From: Novosphingobium naphthalenivorans NBRC 102051
Lineage (GTDB): Bacteria > Pseudomonadota > Alphaproteobacteria > Sphingomonadales > Sphingomonadaceae
Direction of reading: 5' to 3'
Length of the DNA stretch: 39,857 nucleotides
Assembly: GCF_001590985.1 (NCBI RefSeq)
Contig: NZ_BCTX01000047.1
Location: forward strand, 1 to 39,857
Shown: piece by piece, positions 23,180 to 32,571 of the stretch
Position numbering within the stretch: position 1 is the stretch's first letter
Layout: every line of letters begins with the position of its first letter
The notes under the pieces: model-generated
Seen by the model: the letters and a program-made list of their open reading frames with translations, nothing else
What the model was told of the DNA's origin: nothing
Databases searched by the model: none
Translations under genes and position numbers: made by a program

Positions 23180-24978
23180 TGGCTCCCCGATACCTCATTG
23201 TGGAATCGCGTCGCGCAGAAATTCTGGATCTGTTCGCGACGCGCGTGCCCCCGCAGATCGGTCTCTCTATCGTTTATCGGGCGCGCCATGCCGTTCTTCT
23301 TGCCTCTGATCCGCAGTTGGTGACGGTGTTGCCGAATGGATGCGGGGCCATCTTCGGCTCACTGTTTTATCGACACGGACCCGGTCGCCGGATCGAAGCA
23401 ATCGAGCCCGCTGAGGCTGAGCGCATCCTTGCCACTGGGGGTGCCTCGCTCATCGATCGCTACTGGGGTGGATATGTTGCACTTGTCGATGACCAACGCG
23501 GTCCTCGAATTATCCGCGATCCTTCGGGTGCATTACCATGCTATTTCGCCGGGCGACCTGATTGCCGCGTAATCGGCTCCGACCCAGCGATCCTGGCTGA
23601 GAGCGGGTTGTATCGCCCCCAGGTGGATTGGGGCTTCGTCAGTCGATACTTTTATTCTGGCGGCCAGCCCAGCGGCCGTACCGGCCTGGTTGGTCTGCAC
23701 GAGGTCCAGAGAGGAACCGCTTTTCAACTACTGCAAGACGGTATCAGCACCGATACTCTCTGGACACCGTGGGATCATGTCCGTCGCGGAGAGCAACAGT
23801 CCGAACACGCCAATGCGGAGAACTTGGCAAGGGTTCTGCAATCCACTGTCGGCGCCCTATCTTCCCAGTTCGACCGGATCGTGCTTGGCGTGTCTGGAGG
23901 CCTCGACTCTTCCATTGTCGCTGCCGCTTTGCGCGCTGCGAACCGCAAGCTCTCCTGCATCACGCTCTCGACTGACGACCCGGATGGTGACGAGCGATAC
24001 TATGCACGCACGCTATGCGAAAAACTCGACACGCATCTGGACGAGCGAAAACACGATCTGGATAAGATCGATCTCGGCGTGTCCAGCGTCGCACATCTCC
24101 CGCGGCCAATAGGCCGGCTTCAGGCTCAGGCCTATGATGCGGCTATCCTGGAGATCGCGCGGTATTACCAAGCAGACGCCATATTCACGGGCAATGGCGG
24201 CGACAATGTATTCGCATTCTCCTATTCGGCGTCACCGGTCGTCGATCGTTACGCAACCGAGGGGCTGGCTTTTGGTTCGGTTAAAACCCTTTTGGACATT
24301 TGCAAACTTTCGGGAGCCAGTTTTTGGCAAGCGCTCCTGACAGCGCACCGCATCTGGCGACGCCCGAGCTATGCCTATAGCTGGCGCACCGATCCAGAGT
24401 TTCTACATCCTGCCATTGCCGCGGTTCTCGATGGAGCAGACGATCAGCACCCTTGGCTCATCGCGCCGCGAGACGCGCTGCCGGGAAAATCAGGGCACAT
24501 CGCGTTGCTGCTTCGCATCCAGCAGCAGTTGGACGGAATGGACCCAACAGCAGCGCCGCCTATCGTCAATCCCTTGATGAGTCAGCCTGTCATCGAATGC
24601 TGCCTTGGCATTCCGTCCTGGCAATGGGTGGCAAACGGTGAAAACAGGTCGATTGCGCGGCAGGCATTTTCCAATCGGCTTCCTCAGGCAATCGTGTCGA
24701 GGCAGTCGAAAGGAGGGCCGGATGCATTCTGCCAGGCAATCATATCCCGACACCGCGCTGCCATACGGGACCGTCTCCTCGGTGGTCATCTGGTCGAACG
24801 CGAAATCGCCGACCCCGCGGCTCTCGACGCGGCGCTCTCGGATGATCGCCCGGATCTCGGCGGAGCCCATGTTCGCATCATGGCGTTTCTCGATACCGAA
24901 GCCTGGATTGATCATTGGCTGGCCAAGTCAAACGCCCCGATTGATCGTGAAATCAACCTACCGGCGTGCCTCTCGTAG
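23179..24978 (+). CDS. Lasso-peptide cyclase (asparagine-synthetase-like, C protein)
   Basis: 599 aa, coupled to the B gene. The N-terminal glutaminase-like fold lacks the catalytic Cys2 of true asparagine synthetases (starts MAPRY), as expected. The synthetase domain has the PP-loop SGGLDSS at 239-245 and FTGNGGDNVF, which bind ATP. The enzyme adenylates the ring Asp side chain and joins it to the N-terminus of the core, threading the tail. The last 21 bp overlap the 3' end of the isopeptidase gene on the other strand. Confidence 0.95.
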   Translation: MAPRYLIVESRRAEILDLFATRVPPQIGLSIVYRARHAVLLASDPQLVTVLPNGCGAIFGSLFYRHGPGRRIEAIEPAEAERILATGGASLIDRYWGGYVALVDDQRGPRIIRDPSGALPCYFAGRPDCRVIGSDPAILAESGLYRPQVDWGFVSRYFYSGGQPSGRTGLVGLHEVQRGTAFQLLQDGISTDTLWTPWDHVRRGEQQSEHANAENLARVLQSTVGALSSQFDRIVLGVSGGLDSSIVAAALRAANRKLSCITLSTDDPDGDERYYARTLCEKLDTHLDERKHDLDKIDLGVSSVAHLPRPIGRLQAQAYDAAILEIARYYQADAIFTGNGGDNVFAFSYSASPVVDRYATEGLAFGSVKTLLDICKLSGASFWQALLTAHRIWRRPSYAYSWRTDPEFLHPAIAAVLDGADDQHPWLIAPRDALPGKSGHIALLLRIQQQLDGMDPTAAPPIVNPLMSQPVIECCLGIPSWQWVANGENRSIARQAFSNRLPQAIVSRQSKGGPDAFCQAIISRHRAAIRDRLLGGHLVEREIADPAALDAALSDDRPDLGGAHVRIMAFLDTEAWIDHWLAKSNAPIDREINLPACLS

Positions 24979-27057
24979 GCGATCCCATCCGGGAACTTCC
25001 GTCGCTGCGCGGCTATACGAAGGTCGGATATCCTTCAGCCAATAATCAAACCAGGCGATGCTGCGCTCATAGATCGATAGCCGATGCGCCGGTTGCCATT
25101 TGATGTGGTGCTCATCCGGATAGACATAAAGCTCCACCGGACCGTTGGCTTGCCTGAGCGCAGTGTAGCTTTCCAGCGCGGTGAGATATTCGTCGTCAGA
25201 CAGTTGCATGAGGATCGGCGTTCTGACGGCCTCGGCGTTGCGCGCAAGAGAGATACGCTTCCAAAAGTCGTCGGCCGTCGCGGTCGGCGCTGGATATCCC
25301 TCCTCGACGAAATGGCGCGTTGCGGTCGGTCCCACGAGCAGCATCGAGGTCGGATCGAAGCAACAATTGCTTATCGCCGCAGCCGCGAACATCGGATCGT
25401 TGATCAAGCCGAACAAGACGGTCGAGGCTCCATCACTTAGTCCGGTGATTCCTATCTTGTCTCTATCGATCAGCCCGCGATCAGCGAGAATTTGGATCGC
25501 TTCCCTGAGGGAGGACTGAACACTTTTCCTGTCCGCGAAATCCTCCGTATCAGCCTTGCTGACCCCCGCTTCGTCCTTTGCACGAAAATAGCCGATGTCG
25601 CGAGGGCGGGCGAAGCTGAGAACCATGTATCCACGGTTGGCAAATGCCTGGATCGGATACTCGTCTCCGGTCCCGCCTCTCAGAAAGCCCCGTGTCTCAT
25701 ACTGCACGATGACAAGAGGATATTTCTTACCGGGCTCGTACCCGACAGGAAACACCAGGTCAGCATAGCTCTCTATTCCAAAATCATTCTTGAAACGAAG
25801 GCGTTCGGTAGCACCAAGCCTGATGTTTAGAAACTCAGGGTTCGGATCGAACAACTCCGTGGCCTCTCCTCTATCTAGATCGATAGCGACCAACCGCCTG
25901 GGATTGATCGAACTTTCCTGCAGGCAGATCAGCCGGCCTTTCCAAGGCTCGCACTGCACCAAGAGATCTTCAGTGCGATAGAGCCGGCGCAGCCGGCCAG
26001 TAGCCGGCGTCCATTCATAGATTGCGGTCACGCTCTCGGCCCAACCCTCCCGCCGAAAAAAGCGCACATGACGGCCATCTGTTGTCCACCACGGTTTGCT
26101 GACCCAGGACGAACACGGGGTCGCTCGGCAGACCTGCGTTTCGCCACTGCCGTCCTGGAAAGCCAACCTCCGATTCCAGAAGAAGTCGTCGCCTTGCGGC
26201 GGAATTACCCAAGCTGCTTTGCCGTTAGTGGAAAGGGCGACCTCGACTGCATCTGGAATGCTGCCGGAAGGCTGGAGGAACGCTCGACTTTCGGCTGCGT
26301 CGGCCTGCCGAACCACCCCGCTCGCGATGTCTAGGACAAACAACTCCTCGTCCATCGGACCCACTGCAAAAGGCCGGCTCCGGGTCATTGGCGAATAGCG
26401 GTCATCGAACTGAAACCCGTACCATGCTTCCTGATCGATCTTCGCAGAGGCTGCGACGAGGCCGGGCCGGGTTGCAAAAATGATCCCGCGACCATCTGCG
26501 GCGAACCCCAGATCGACGACATCGGTGGACGCCTTCGTAATTGCTGAACTCCCGCTACCATCCGTCCGCGCAAGCCAGGCTTGGGTCGTCGATCCAACTT
26601 TCTTTAGAAATGCGATCCATCGCCCATCAGGTGACCAATGTGGCGTGACGGTGACCGGTAGACCAGATGGGAACCCCGCTTTTCCACGGAACTCAAAGCT
26701 CCAGCGGATATAATCGCCACCGCTGTCAACGATCTTAGGCAGCGACCCGTGCCGCAAATCCACGACAACCATGGTGAGGCAATAACCGTTCGAGCCAGGG
26801 TCTGCTTGACGGATCTGAAAGGCGACGCGCTTGCCGTCGGGCGATATTGAGAATGCTTTTGCACTCGACGGGACCGTGTAGCTTGCTCCTATGTCGCGCA
26901 GCCGGACAAGGTCGATCGGCTCCAACGGCCGCTGAAGCTTATCCGGCGCGCTGGGGCCGGGCAAAATTCCCGCGCAACGCTCGCTGGCGTTTGCTGGAAA
27001 CGCCAAGCCAAGCAACGCGGCCATGCCTATGCCGAGACCGGCCGGAACCGCCGCCAT
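24958..27057 (-). CDS. Lasso-peptide isopeptidase (prolyl-oligopeptidase family, AtxE2-like)
   Basis: 699 aa. Signal peptide about 1-24 (FPANASERC), so periplasmic. A seven-bladed propeller (about 60-440) precedes an alpha/beta hydrolase with nucleophile Ser541 in GLSDGAS, acid Asp621 or Asp622 (QLSDDEY) and His650 (DEHHIKW). The family cleaves the isopeptide bond of its own lasso peptides and linearises them. The start shares a base with the receptor stop (TAATG). Its place at the end of the receptor operon fits degradation after re-uptake. A general peptidase is possible, but the context makes isopeptidase the best call. Confidence 0.92.
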   Translation of the reverse strand: MAAVPAGLGIGMAALLGLAFPANASERCAGILPGPSAPDKLQRPLEPIDLVRLRDIGASYTVPSSAKAFSISPDGKRVAFQIRQADPGSNGYCLTMVVVDLRHGSLPKIVDSGGDYIRWSFEFRGKAGFPSGLPVTVTPHWSPDGRWIAFLKKVGSTTQAWLARTDGSGSSAITKASTDVVDLGFAADGRGIIFATRPGLVAASAKIDQEAWYGFQFDDRYSPMTRSRPFAVGPMDEELFVLDIASGVVRQADAAESRAFLQPSGSIPDAVEVALSTNGKAAWVIPPQGDDFFWNRRLAFQDGSGETQVCRATPCSSWVSKPWWTTDGRHVRFFRREGWAESVTAIYEWTPATGRLRRLYRTEDLLVQCEPWKGRLICLQESSINPRRLVAIDLDRGEATELFDPNPEFLNIRLGATERLRFKNDFGIESYADLVFPVGYEPGKKYPLVIVQYETRGFLRGGTGDEYPIQAFANRGYMVLSFARPRDIGYFRAKDEAGVSKADTEDFADRKSVQSSLREAIQILADRGLIDRDKIGITGLSDGASTVLFGLINDPMFAAAAISNCCFDPTSMLLVGPTATRHFVEEGYPAPTATADDFWKRISLARNAEAVRTPILMQLSDDEYLTALESYTALRQANGPVELYVYPDEHHIKWQPAHRLSIYERSIAWFDYWLKDIRPSYSRAATEVPGWDRLREARR

Positions 27058-29654
27058 TACCAGCTCTTTGTGATCGTGAAGCTAATGACCCGGCCCGTTA
27101 CTGACGTGTTCGTGCTGTCATAGGGGATGGCGATCGGATCGCTGGTACGGATCGGCGATGGTTTCTCGTTGAAGATATTCGTCGCGCTCAACGCCAATTC
27201 GAGCCCGTGCAAAACGCCTTGTGCTCCTTTGGGCGCATACCGGATGGTAGCATCGACCGTAGTAAATGAGCCGACATCTTCCGCTGGAAGGATCACATCA
27301 TCGTTCGTTCCGCCCGTATAGTTTGCATAACCTGCGAATGTGACGTCGCGCTGCGTCCAGTTCACGCCGCCTCGGGCTCGCCAATGCGGCGGATTGAATA
27401 TCCGCCCCACCAACTTCGTGGTTGGTTGTCCTGGACTGAGTTGCCGATTGCCCTCGAGGTAGCTGACCGACCCCATGAGATTGAGATGCTCGCCCGGTCC
27501 GAATTCGCGGTCGTAGGACGCCGACAGGTCGACGCCCCGCGTATGCTGCCGGGAGATGTTCTGGAGCCGATCATCGAAGATCGCGCTGATGTTTGCCGCG
27601 TTCAGCGGTTGGCCACTCGCATTGAGGAGCGGCGTATCGAGCGTGGCCAGCGCCGCGAGAACCTGCTGCTCGGATGGATTGTAGAGAATGAGGCCATCGA
27701 ACATCGGATTGCCGAACGCGCGGTTCGTGTCGCCGATCGCTTCGACGATCCGTTGGCGAAATCGCACGTCAAAATAGCTGGCCTCGATGCGCAATCCGGG
27801 AAGGGGTTTGACTTCCACGGAGGTCGTCCAGGTTGTCGCTTTCTCCGGGCCGAGATCGCGACCGCCACCATAGAGTAGAAGCGCTGGCCGTCCGCCGAGG
27901 TTGTTCTGGAACCCGGTTCCCCGGATCAGTGTACCTTGGGTCGCCTGATACTGCTCGAACAACGTCGGCGCCTTGAAGGATTTGCCCCACGTCGCCTTGA
28001 TTGCGATCGCGCGATGTGGCTCGTAGATCACGCCCAATTTCGGCGTGGCGAGATCGCCGACGCCGCGATAGTTCTCGTACCGCGAGGCAGCCGTAAGCCG
28101 GAGCCGATTTAGCAGCGGCCTGCTGTTTTCGGGGCCGACCAGCGGAATCGAGAGTTCGCCGTAAGCATAGTAATTCTCGCGGATCGGCGAGATATCCAGG
28201 GTCGTCGTGGTCGTACCGAAAAGCGTCCGGCGCGACGACGCATCGAGACCTACCGAACGATAGCCAGTCCCTACGGCAAAGCGAAGCTCGCCTCCGGGCA
28301 ATTGAGCGAGGGGACCTTCACCGCTTATCTCCCCAGAATCGATCCGCCCATCGTATTGAATTCCAATAAGCGCAAGCTCCTCACCGCCCGAATAGATATG
28401 AGAGAGCAGATGAGACTTGCTCTGACCATGTGTGCCGGAGAGGGAGAGTTGCCAACGTGCAGGGAGCGAGATCCGAAGAGTGGGTGTGATCGAATAAGAC
28501 TCGACAGTAGGCTGTGAACGCAATCCTTCAACCGTCACGTCCTTGTCGGGGAGATAAGGGAAATTCACCTCGGACGTCCGATGGCTATATTGCCCGTCGA
28601 TCTCGAGCGTAACGCCCGGCGCGATTGCCTGATGGCCCGCCAAAACCGCCGAATATTGCTTGAGCTTGGGATAAAGGGTGGTGCTTCCATCAATCTGCCG
28701 CGTATACGACCTGTCGCTGGCGTTGATCGCGGTACTGCGCGAGAAGTCGAGCGCGACCAGAGCGCCGCCAGATCCCCAGCGTTTGCCGCCCACCAGATCG
28801 TATTGTTGTTGGAAATTGCCCCCCTCGGTAGATCCGCCGATACGTGCGGATGTTGTCAGACCGTTGAAATCACGCCGCAGCAGGACATTTGCCACGCCGG
28901 CAACAGCATCCGAGCCGTATATCGCCGATGCGCCATCTGCGACGATTTCGATACGGTCGACTGCGGCCAACGGGATTGCACTAATATCTACACCGGCGCC
29001 GACGGCGTCATAGGCGACGCGGTGGCCGTTTATCAATGTCAGCGTCGCATCGGCACCCAGACCACGAAGATTTAGATTGGATGATCCATTGACATTGTTG
29101 TTGCTGCCGCCCTGGTTCCCGCCACCGGCGACGCTCGGATTCTGTCCGCCATTGTAATTCTGTGGGATGCTCCGAATATAGTCGCCGAGGCCTGACTGTC
29201 CACTCAACAACACTTGCTCGCGTGTGGCACTTATGACCGGGCTTGTCCCTTGGCTGCCGCGAATTCGAGAGCCAGTCACCAGGATGTCTTGAACTTCCGT
29301 CGGACGATCGCTTGTCTCGCCCGACGCCTCGGATCGCCCCCGAATGATGACGACATCCTTTCGGAACTCAGCGATCAGGCCGGTGCCGGCGAGCAACGCC
29401 CTGACCGCCTCGTCCGCGCTGAAGGAGCCGTGGAGGCGCGGGGCTCTCATGCCGGCGACGGCCTTCCCGCTGAAAATTATCTCGCGGCCCGACTGGCGAC
29501 TGACCGTGCGTAGGGCGTCTCCCAGATCGCCGGCCTCAACATTATAGTCCTGCCGACGACCATCGTCCGCCATGGCCGGCGTGGCGATGACCATCGCCCC
29601 CATCGCCGCCGCCACGAGCAGTCGCCCCCGAATGCCGATCGCCTTTACCCCCAT
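27057..29654 (-). CDS. TonB-dependent receptor with signalling domain
   Basis: 865 aa, signal peptide 1-29 (TPAMAD). An STN signalling domain at about 35-105 (YNVEAGDLGDALRTVSRQSGREIIF) is followed by the TonB-box region and plug (QDILVTGSRIRGS from about 122). A large beta-barrel ends in an aromatic residue (SFTITKSW). An STN domain means the receptor signals to a FecR-like protein when ligand binds. The ligand is probably the lasso peptide or a complex of it, as suggested for other receptor-isopeptidase pairs. It is separated by 97 bp from fecR, enough for its own sigma-dependent promoter. Confidence 0.93.
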   Translation of the reverse strand: MGVKAIGIRGRLLVAAAMGAMVIATPAMADDGRRQDYNVEAGDLGDALRTVSRQSGREIIFSGKAVAGMRAPRLHGSFSADEAVRALLAGTGLIAEFRKDVVIIRGRSEASGETSDRPTEVQDILVTGSRIRGSQGTSPVISATREQVLLSGQSGLGDYIRSIPQNYNGGQNPSVAGGGNQGGSNNNVNGSSNLNLRGLGADATLTLINGHRVAYDAVGAGVDISAIPLAAVDRIEIVADGASAIYGSDAVAGVANVLLRRDFNGLTTSARIGGSTEGGNFQQQYDLVGGKRWGSGGALVALDFSRSTAINASDRSYTRQIDGSTTLYPKLKQYSAVLAGHQAIAPGVTLEIDGQYSHRTSEVNFPYLPDKDVTVEGLRSQPTVESYSITPTLRISLPARWQLSLSGTHGQSKSHLLSHIYSGGEELALIGIQYDGRIDSGEISGEGPLAQLPGGELRFAVGTGYRSVGLDASSRRTLFGTTTTTLDISPIRENYYAYGELSIPLVGPENSRPLLNRLRLTAASRYENYRGVGDLATPKLGVIYEPHRAIAIKATWGKSFKAPTLFEQYQATQGTLIRGTGFQNNLGGRPALLLYGGGRDLGPEKATTWTTSVEVKPLPGLRIEASYFDVRFRQRIVEAIGDTNRAFGNPMFDGLILYNPSEQQVLAALATLDTPLLNASGQPLNAANISAIFDDRLQNISRQHTRGVDLSASYDREFGPGEHLNLMGSVSYLEGNRQLSPGQPTTKLVGRIFNPPHWRARGGVNWTQRDVTFAGYANYTGGTNDDVILPAEDVGSFTTVDATIRYAPKGAQGVLHGLELALSATNIFNEKPSPIRTSDPIAIPYDSTNTSVTGRVISFTITKSW

Positions 29655-29751
29655 TGATGATCCCCTTGGTCAATTCCGCCAATTTGACGGGACTTTCAGG
29701 GAGCATCGCCACAAAACTGCAATCTACGGGGTGGCTCCGATAAATTTCTTG

Positions 29752-30846
29752 CTATTTAGCCCGGAGGACGATTTCATCCTGTCGCGTGTGGTCGACTTTC
29801 AGGTCGAAAAGGCTCGCAAGCCGTTCGGCGACCTGCTCGGGGTCATCGACGCGGAACCGGCCTGAGACCGCCAGCGAGCCCACTCCAGAGTCGCCCGCGC
29901 GGATCGCGATGCCCGAACTGCGACTCGCTTCCGCAATCACCTCGGACAAGGGCGCCCGGTCGAATTCCTTGAGGATCGGGGTGGACAGCGGCGTGGCGAA
30001 AGACGTCTCGGCTCGAATGCGCGGGGCCGCGGTCAGATCAGGGATCGCGGCCAGGCCAAAGCTCAATTCCTCGCCGGGAGCCAGCCGCGTTACCGCCGGC
30101 TGACTCGCCTTGCCCGCACTGCCCGGCCCCGATGGACGCTCCACGTCGACCGCTCCACGCAGCAGGCGCACCGTCACCAGATTATCCTGGCCGACAATCA
30201 CGTCGAAGATCGTTCCACGCGCCGTGACGCTGCCGTCGCCGGCAAATACGATGAATGGACGCGACTCATGCGCGACCTCGAAGCGGGCACGCCCTGTCTG
30301 TAAGCGCAGCTCGCGCCTATGGCTGTCGAACAGCGCGACGAGCGCGCTGCCACCCTCGAGCGTTACCGTCGAGCCATCGGCCAGCCTCACCATGTCCCTT
30401 TTACCACTCCGGGTCGAAAACACTTTGCGATCAGCAGCCGCCACCGCTGACGTATTCGGGACCGTCGCTAACTGCTCTTTCGGGAGAATGAAGGACGACA
30501 AGATACCCTGGCTGAACCATGCGCCCAGGCCGACAACCACGAACAGGCAGGCCACCATCGCTGCGTAGCGCCAGCGCGACGGCGCATCGTCATTGGCCGC
30601 CGGCTGCTCCTCGGCCCCGTTCGCCGATGAGCCCTTGGCTTCTTCGGCAAGAAACTTTCCGACCGCAAAAATCTCCCCGGCACGGTTATAGGCACCGCGA
30701 TGCGCCGCTCCGAGCTTCAGCCAATGCTCAAAGGCCGCACGGTGCTGTTCCGCATCGGGCGCGCGCATGCGGGCGAACCAGAAGGACGCCTCTTCCAGCA
30801 ACTGGTCTCGCCGAGGCGGACCTTCGGGCAATTCACCTTCAACCAT
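29752..30846 (-). CDS. FecR-like anti-sigma factor/signal transducer
   Basis: 364 aa from ATG 30846, overlapping the sigma gene's end by 8 bp. The cytoplasmic N-domain (QLLEEASFWFARMRAPDAEQHRAAFEHWL) matches the DUF4880 region that holds the sigma factor. One membrane helix lies at about 93-113. The periplasmic FecR domain (FSTRSGKRDMVRLADGSTVTLEGGSALV) and a C-terminal STN-like repeat (APLSEVIAEASRSSGIAIRAG) follow, which should contact the receptor STN domain. It carries the receptor's signal to the sigma factor. Confidence 0.93.
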   Translation of the reverse strand: MVEGELPEGPPRRDQLLEEASFWFARMRAPDAEQHRAAFEHWLKLGAAHRGAYNRAGEIFAVGKFLAEEAKGSSANGAEEQPAANDDAPSRWRYAAMVACLFVVVGLGAWFSQGILSSFILPKEQLATVPNTSAVAAADRKVFSTRSGKRDMVRLADGSTVTLEGGSALVALFDSHRRELRLQTGRARFEVAHESRPFIVFAGDGSVTARGTIFDVIVGQDNLVTVRLLRGAVDVERPSGPGSAGKASQPAVTRLAPGEELSFGLAAIPDLTAAPRIRAETSFATPLSTPILKEFDRAPLSEVIAEASRSSGIAIRAGDSGVGSLAVSGRFRVDDPEQVAERLASLFDLKVDHTRQDEIVLRAK

Positions 30847-31414
30847 CCTTGCCGACGCTTTTACTGATCCGAATGATCGCCTGGGCCACATGCCATTCGA
30901 CGGTGCGAATGCTGATGCCGAGCCGGGCGGCTATCAGCTTATATTCCATGTCCTCGACTCGGTGTAGCAAATAGACCTCGCGTGTCTTGGGAGGGAGGGA
31001 CTCGACGGCCGCCCGATACCGTTCCTGCATCTGGCTTATCTCTGCGGCCGCGTCAGGACCAAGCGGCTCGCGACCAAGTGCGAGATCCGCCTCGCCGAGT
31101 GACCTGGTCTTCGACCAGCGCCGGACGCGATCGGCAAGCAGATGCCGCAATATGCCCTGAAGATAGGCGCCGGGATTTTCCTGCGCTGCTGAGGATCGCG
31201 AGGCGGCAAGGCGCGCAAAGGCTTCCTGCACGAGGTCGGCGCGTTCGTCCTCGAGCCAGACCTTCGCCCGGAGCAGGGCTCGCAGCTTTGGCGCCTCGAC
31301 CCGATAGATTGAATCGAGCTGATCGCGCCCGATGGCGCGGCCTTCGGCGTGGCGACAACGGCCGCCGTCGTTTGGGTGAAGCATGGTCTCAAACCACGCC
31401 TCGAGTGGGCGCAT
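30839..31414 (-). CDS. FecI-type ECF sigma factor
   Basis: 191 aa if started at ATG 31414; ATGs at 31438 and 31384 are alternatives and none has a strong ribosome site. Region 2 (LRALLRAKVWLEDERADLVQEAFARLAASR, then AYLQGILRHLLADRVRRW) and region 4 (ESLPPKTREVYLLHRVEDMEYKLIAARLGISIRTVEWHVAQAI) are intact. It pairs with the FecR-like gene by overlap. The expected targets are its own receptor and isopeptidase genes. Confidence 0.92.
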   Translation of the reverse strand: MRPLEAWFETMLHPNDGGRCRHAEGRAIGRDQLDSIYRVEAPKLRALLRAKVWLEDERADLVQEAFARLAASRSSAAQENPGAYLQGILRHLLADRVRRWSKTRSLGEADLALGREPLGPDAAAEISQMQERYRAAVESLPPKTREVYLLHRVEDMEYKLIAARLGISIRTVEWHVAQAIIRISKSVGKDG

Positions 31415-31660
31415 GACGACGCGCACCGCGAAGTTCATGTGAGTAAAATACCACGAGACGGCCACCCAGGGGCGGCGGGTTTCAAAGTAAGACGTGCAAT
31501 CCCAACCGTCATGGATGGGCGCCAATGATGTCCCGCCAGGTCAATCCTACAGGCGGCCCCCGGCCTGATGATCCGCGCTGCTCTCGAAATCTGCATTAGA
31601 TCCGTGTCGGATGCAAGCCACGGCGAGAGGCGCAATCCATTTCGCGTCCCGGCTCTCCGC

Positions 31661-32056
31661 TCACCGTCGAGACTCCAGGAGTTCCGGTCTCCCGAGCAAG
31701 CTGACCAATCCATCAAAATAGCTGTCCAGCATTTGAATCCCTTGCGATGAGAGTTCCACATTCATCCGGCGCGCGTCTTGAGGATCGGGTGCGAGCGATA
31801 GCAATCCGCCCTTGACCATCCTGTGAATGATTCTGAGCGCTGTACGCTCGCTTGCATTCGTCGCCGTGCAAAGACCCGTCAAGGAACGCGGCTTGCGATC
31901 CTTGCCTACATAGAGATCGAAAAGCATCTCAAGCGCGGGAAGCGCAAATAGGTCTCGACCGAATTGTTGCCCCATCAAGCGGTGTGCGTGTGCTGCCAAG
32001 CTGATCATGGCGCACCGGTCAATTGCCGCGAAGACGCTGGGGAGCATGCATGACAT
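31661..32056 (-). CDS. MarR-like winged-helix regulator
   Basis: 131 aa. The pattern of a hydrophobic N-terminal helix pair, then RSLTGLCTATNASERTALRIIHRMVKGGLLSLAPDPQDARRMNVELSS (about 57-105), is a winged helix of the MarR type common in sphingomonads. It reads in the same direction as the sigma-fecR genes but is 246 bp upstream. The role in lasso regulation is unclear; it may belong to the right-hand module. Start chosen at the first ATG, with AGGTGA 4 bp upstream. Confidence 0.75.
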   Translation of the reverse strand: MSCMLPSVFAAIDRCAMISLAAHAHRLMGQQFGRDLFALPALEMLFDLYVGKDRKPRSLTGLCTATNASERTALRIIHRMVKGGLLSLAPDPQDARRMNVELSSQGIQMLDSYFDGLVSLLGRPELLESRR

Positions 32057-32216
32057 AGATCACCTGTTCGCCCGCGCTGGAGCGGACAGATCCGGTCGCG
32101 CAGGATGCCGATGCTCATTGACACACGCAGAAATAATCACTGGGCGATAGCACCATCGCCTGAACAAAGGTGCAGAGGCCATATGTTGCCCACGAATCGG
32201 ACGGGTTATCTTCTGA

Positions 32217-32402
32217 CTAAATATCGCCCGTGACATCAGAGACCTGAACAAACAAACGGTAAGCCTGCGACAGTACCGTATCGCGGGCTTCCAATTCCAG
32301 GCTGCGATCATGGTCTCGCCTGATGACTGTCGCGTGATCATGTCCATGCTCCGCTCGTGGAATGCCCAGCATGACAGTTCGTAGTCGGCGTTCTTGTAAC
32401 AT
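32217..32402 (-). CDS. Possible 61-aa protein before the MarR-like gene
   Basis: A 61-codon frame with a good ribosome site (TAAGGACAAA directly before ATG), on the same strand as the MarR-like gene and ending 160 bp before it. The C-terminal part (RSLELEARDTVLSQAYRLFVQV) could form an amphipathic helix. No recognised family. It accounts for part of the 515-bp stretch 32057-32571, where I see no other gene. Confidence 0.4.
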   Translation of the reverse strand: MLQERRLRTVMLGIPRAEHGHDHATVIRRDHDRSLELEARDTVLSQAYRLFVQVSDVTGDI

Positions 32403-32509
32403 TTTGTCCTTAATCGATCTGTCGGGGCCGGTCCCGTCGTTTTCGAGCTACGCCGGGACTGATCGAGCCTTATCCGCGCGAGATGCTGGACGCTCCAACC
32501 ATAAGGATC

Positions 32510-32547
32510 GGAGAGGGGAGTGGGATCAAGGGGCGGGGCCCTTGATC
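32510..32547 (+). promoter_or_regulatory. G-rich leader and hairpin before the toprim gene
   Basis: GAGAGGGGAGTGGGATCAAG is followed by GATCAAGGG-GCGGGG-CCCTTGATC, a perfect 9-bp inverted repeat (32524-32547). Four runs of three or four G (GGGG, GGG, GGGG, GGGG) could also form a G-quadruplex. It resembles the leaders of the ParB and strawberry-notch genes. Confidence 0.5.
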
Positions 32548-32571
32548 GGGTCCGTTCAATGGACACTATCC

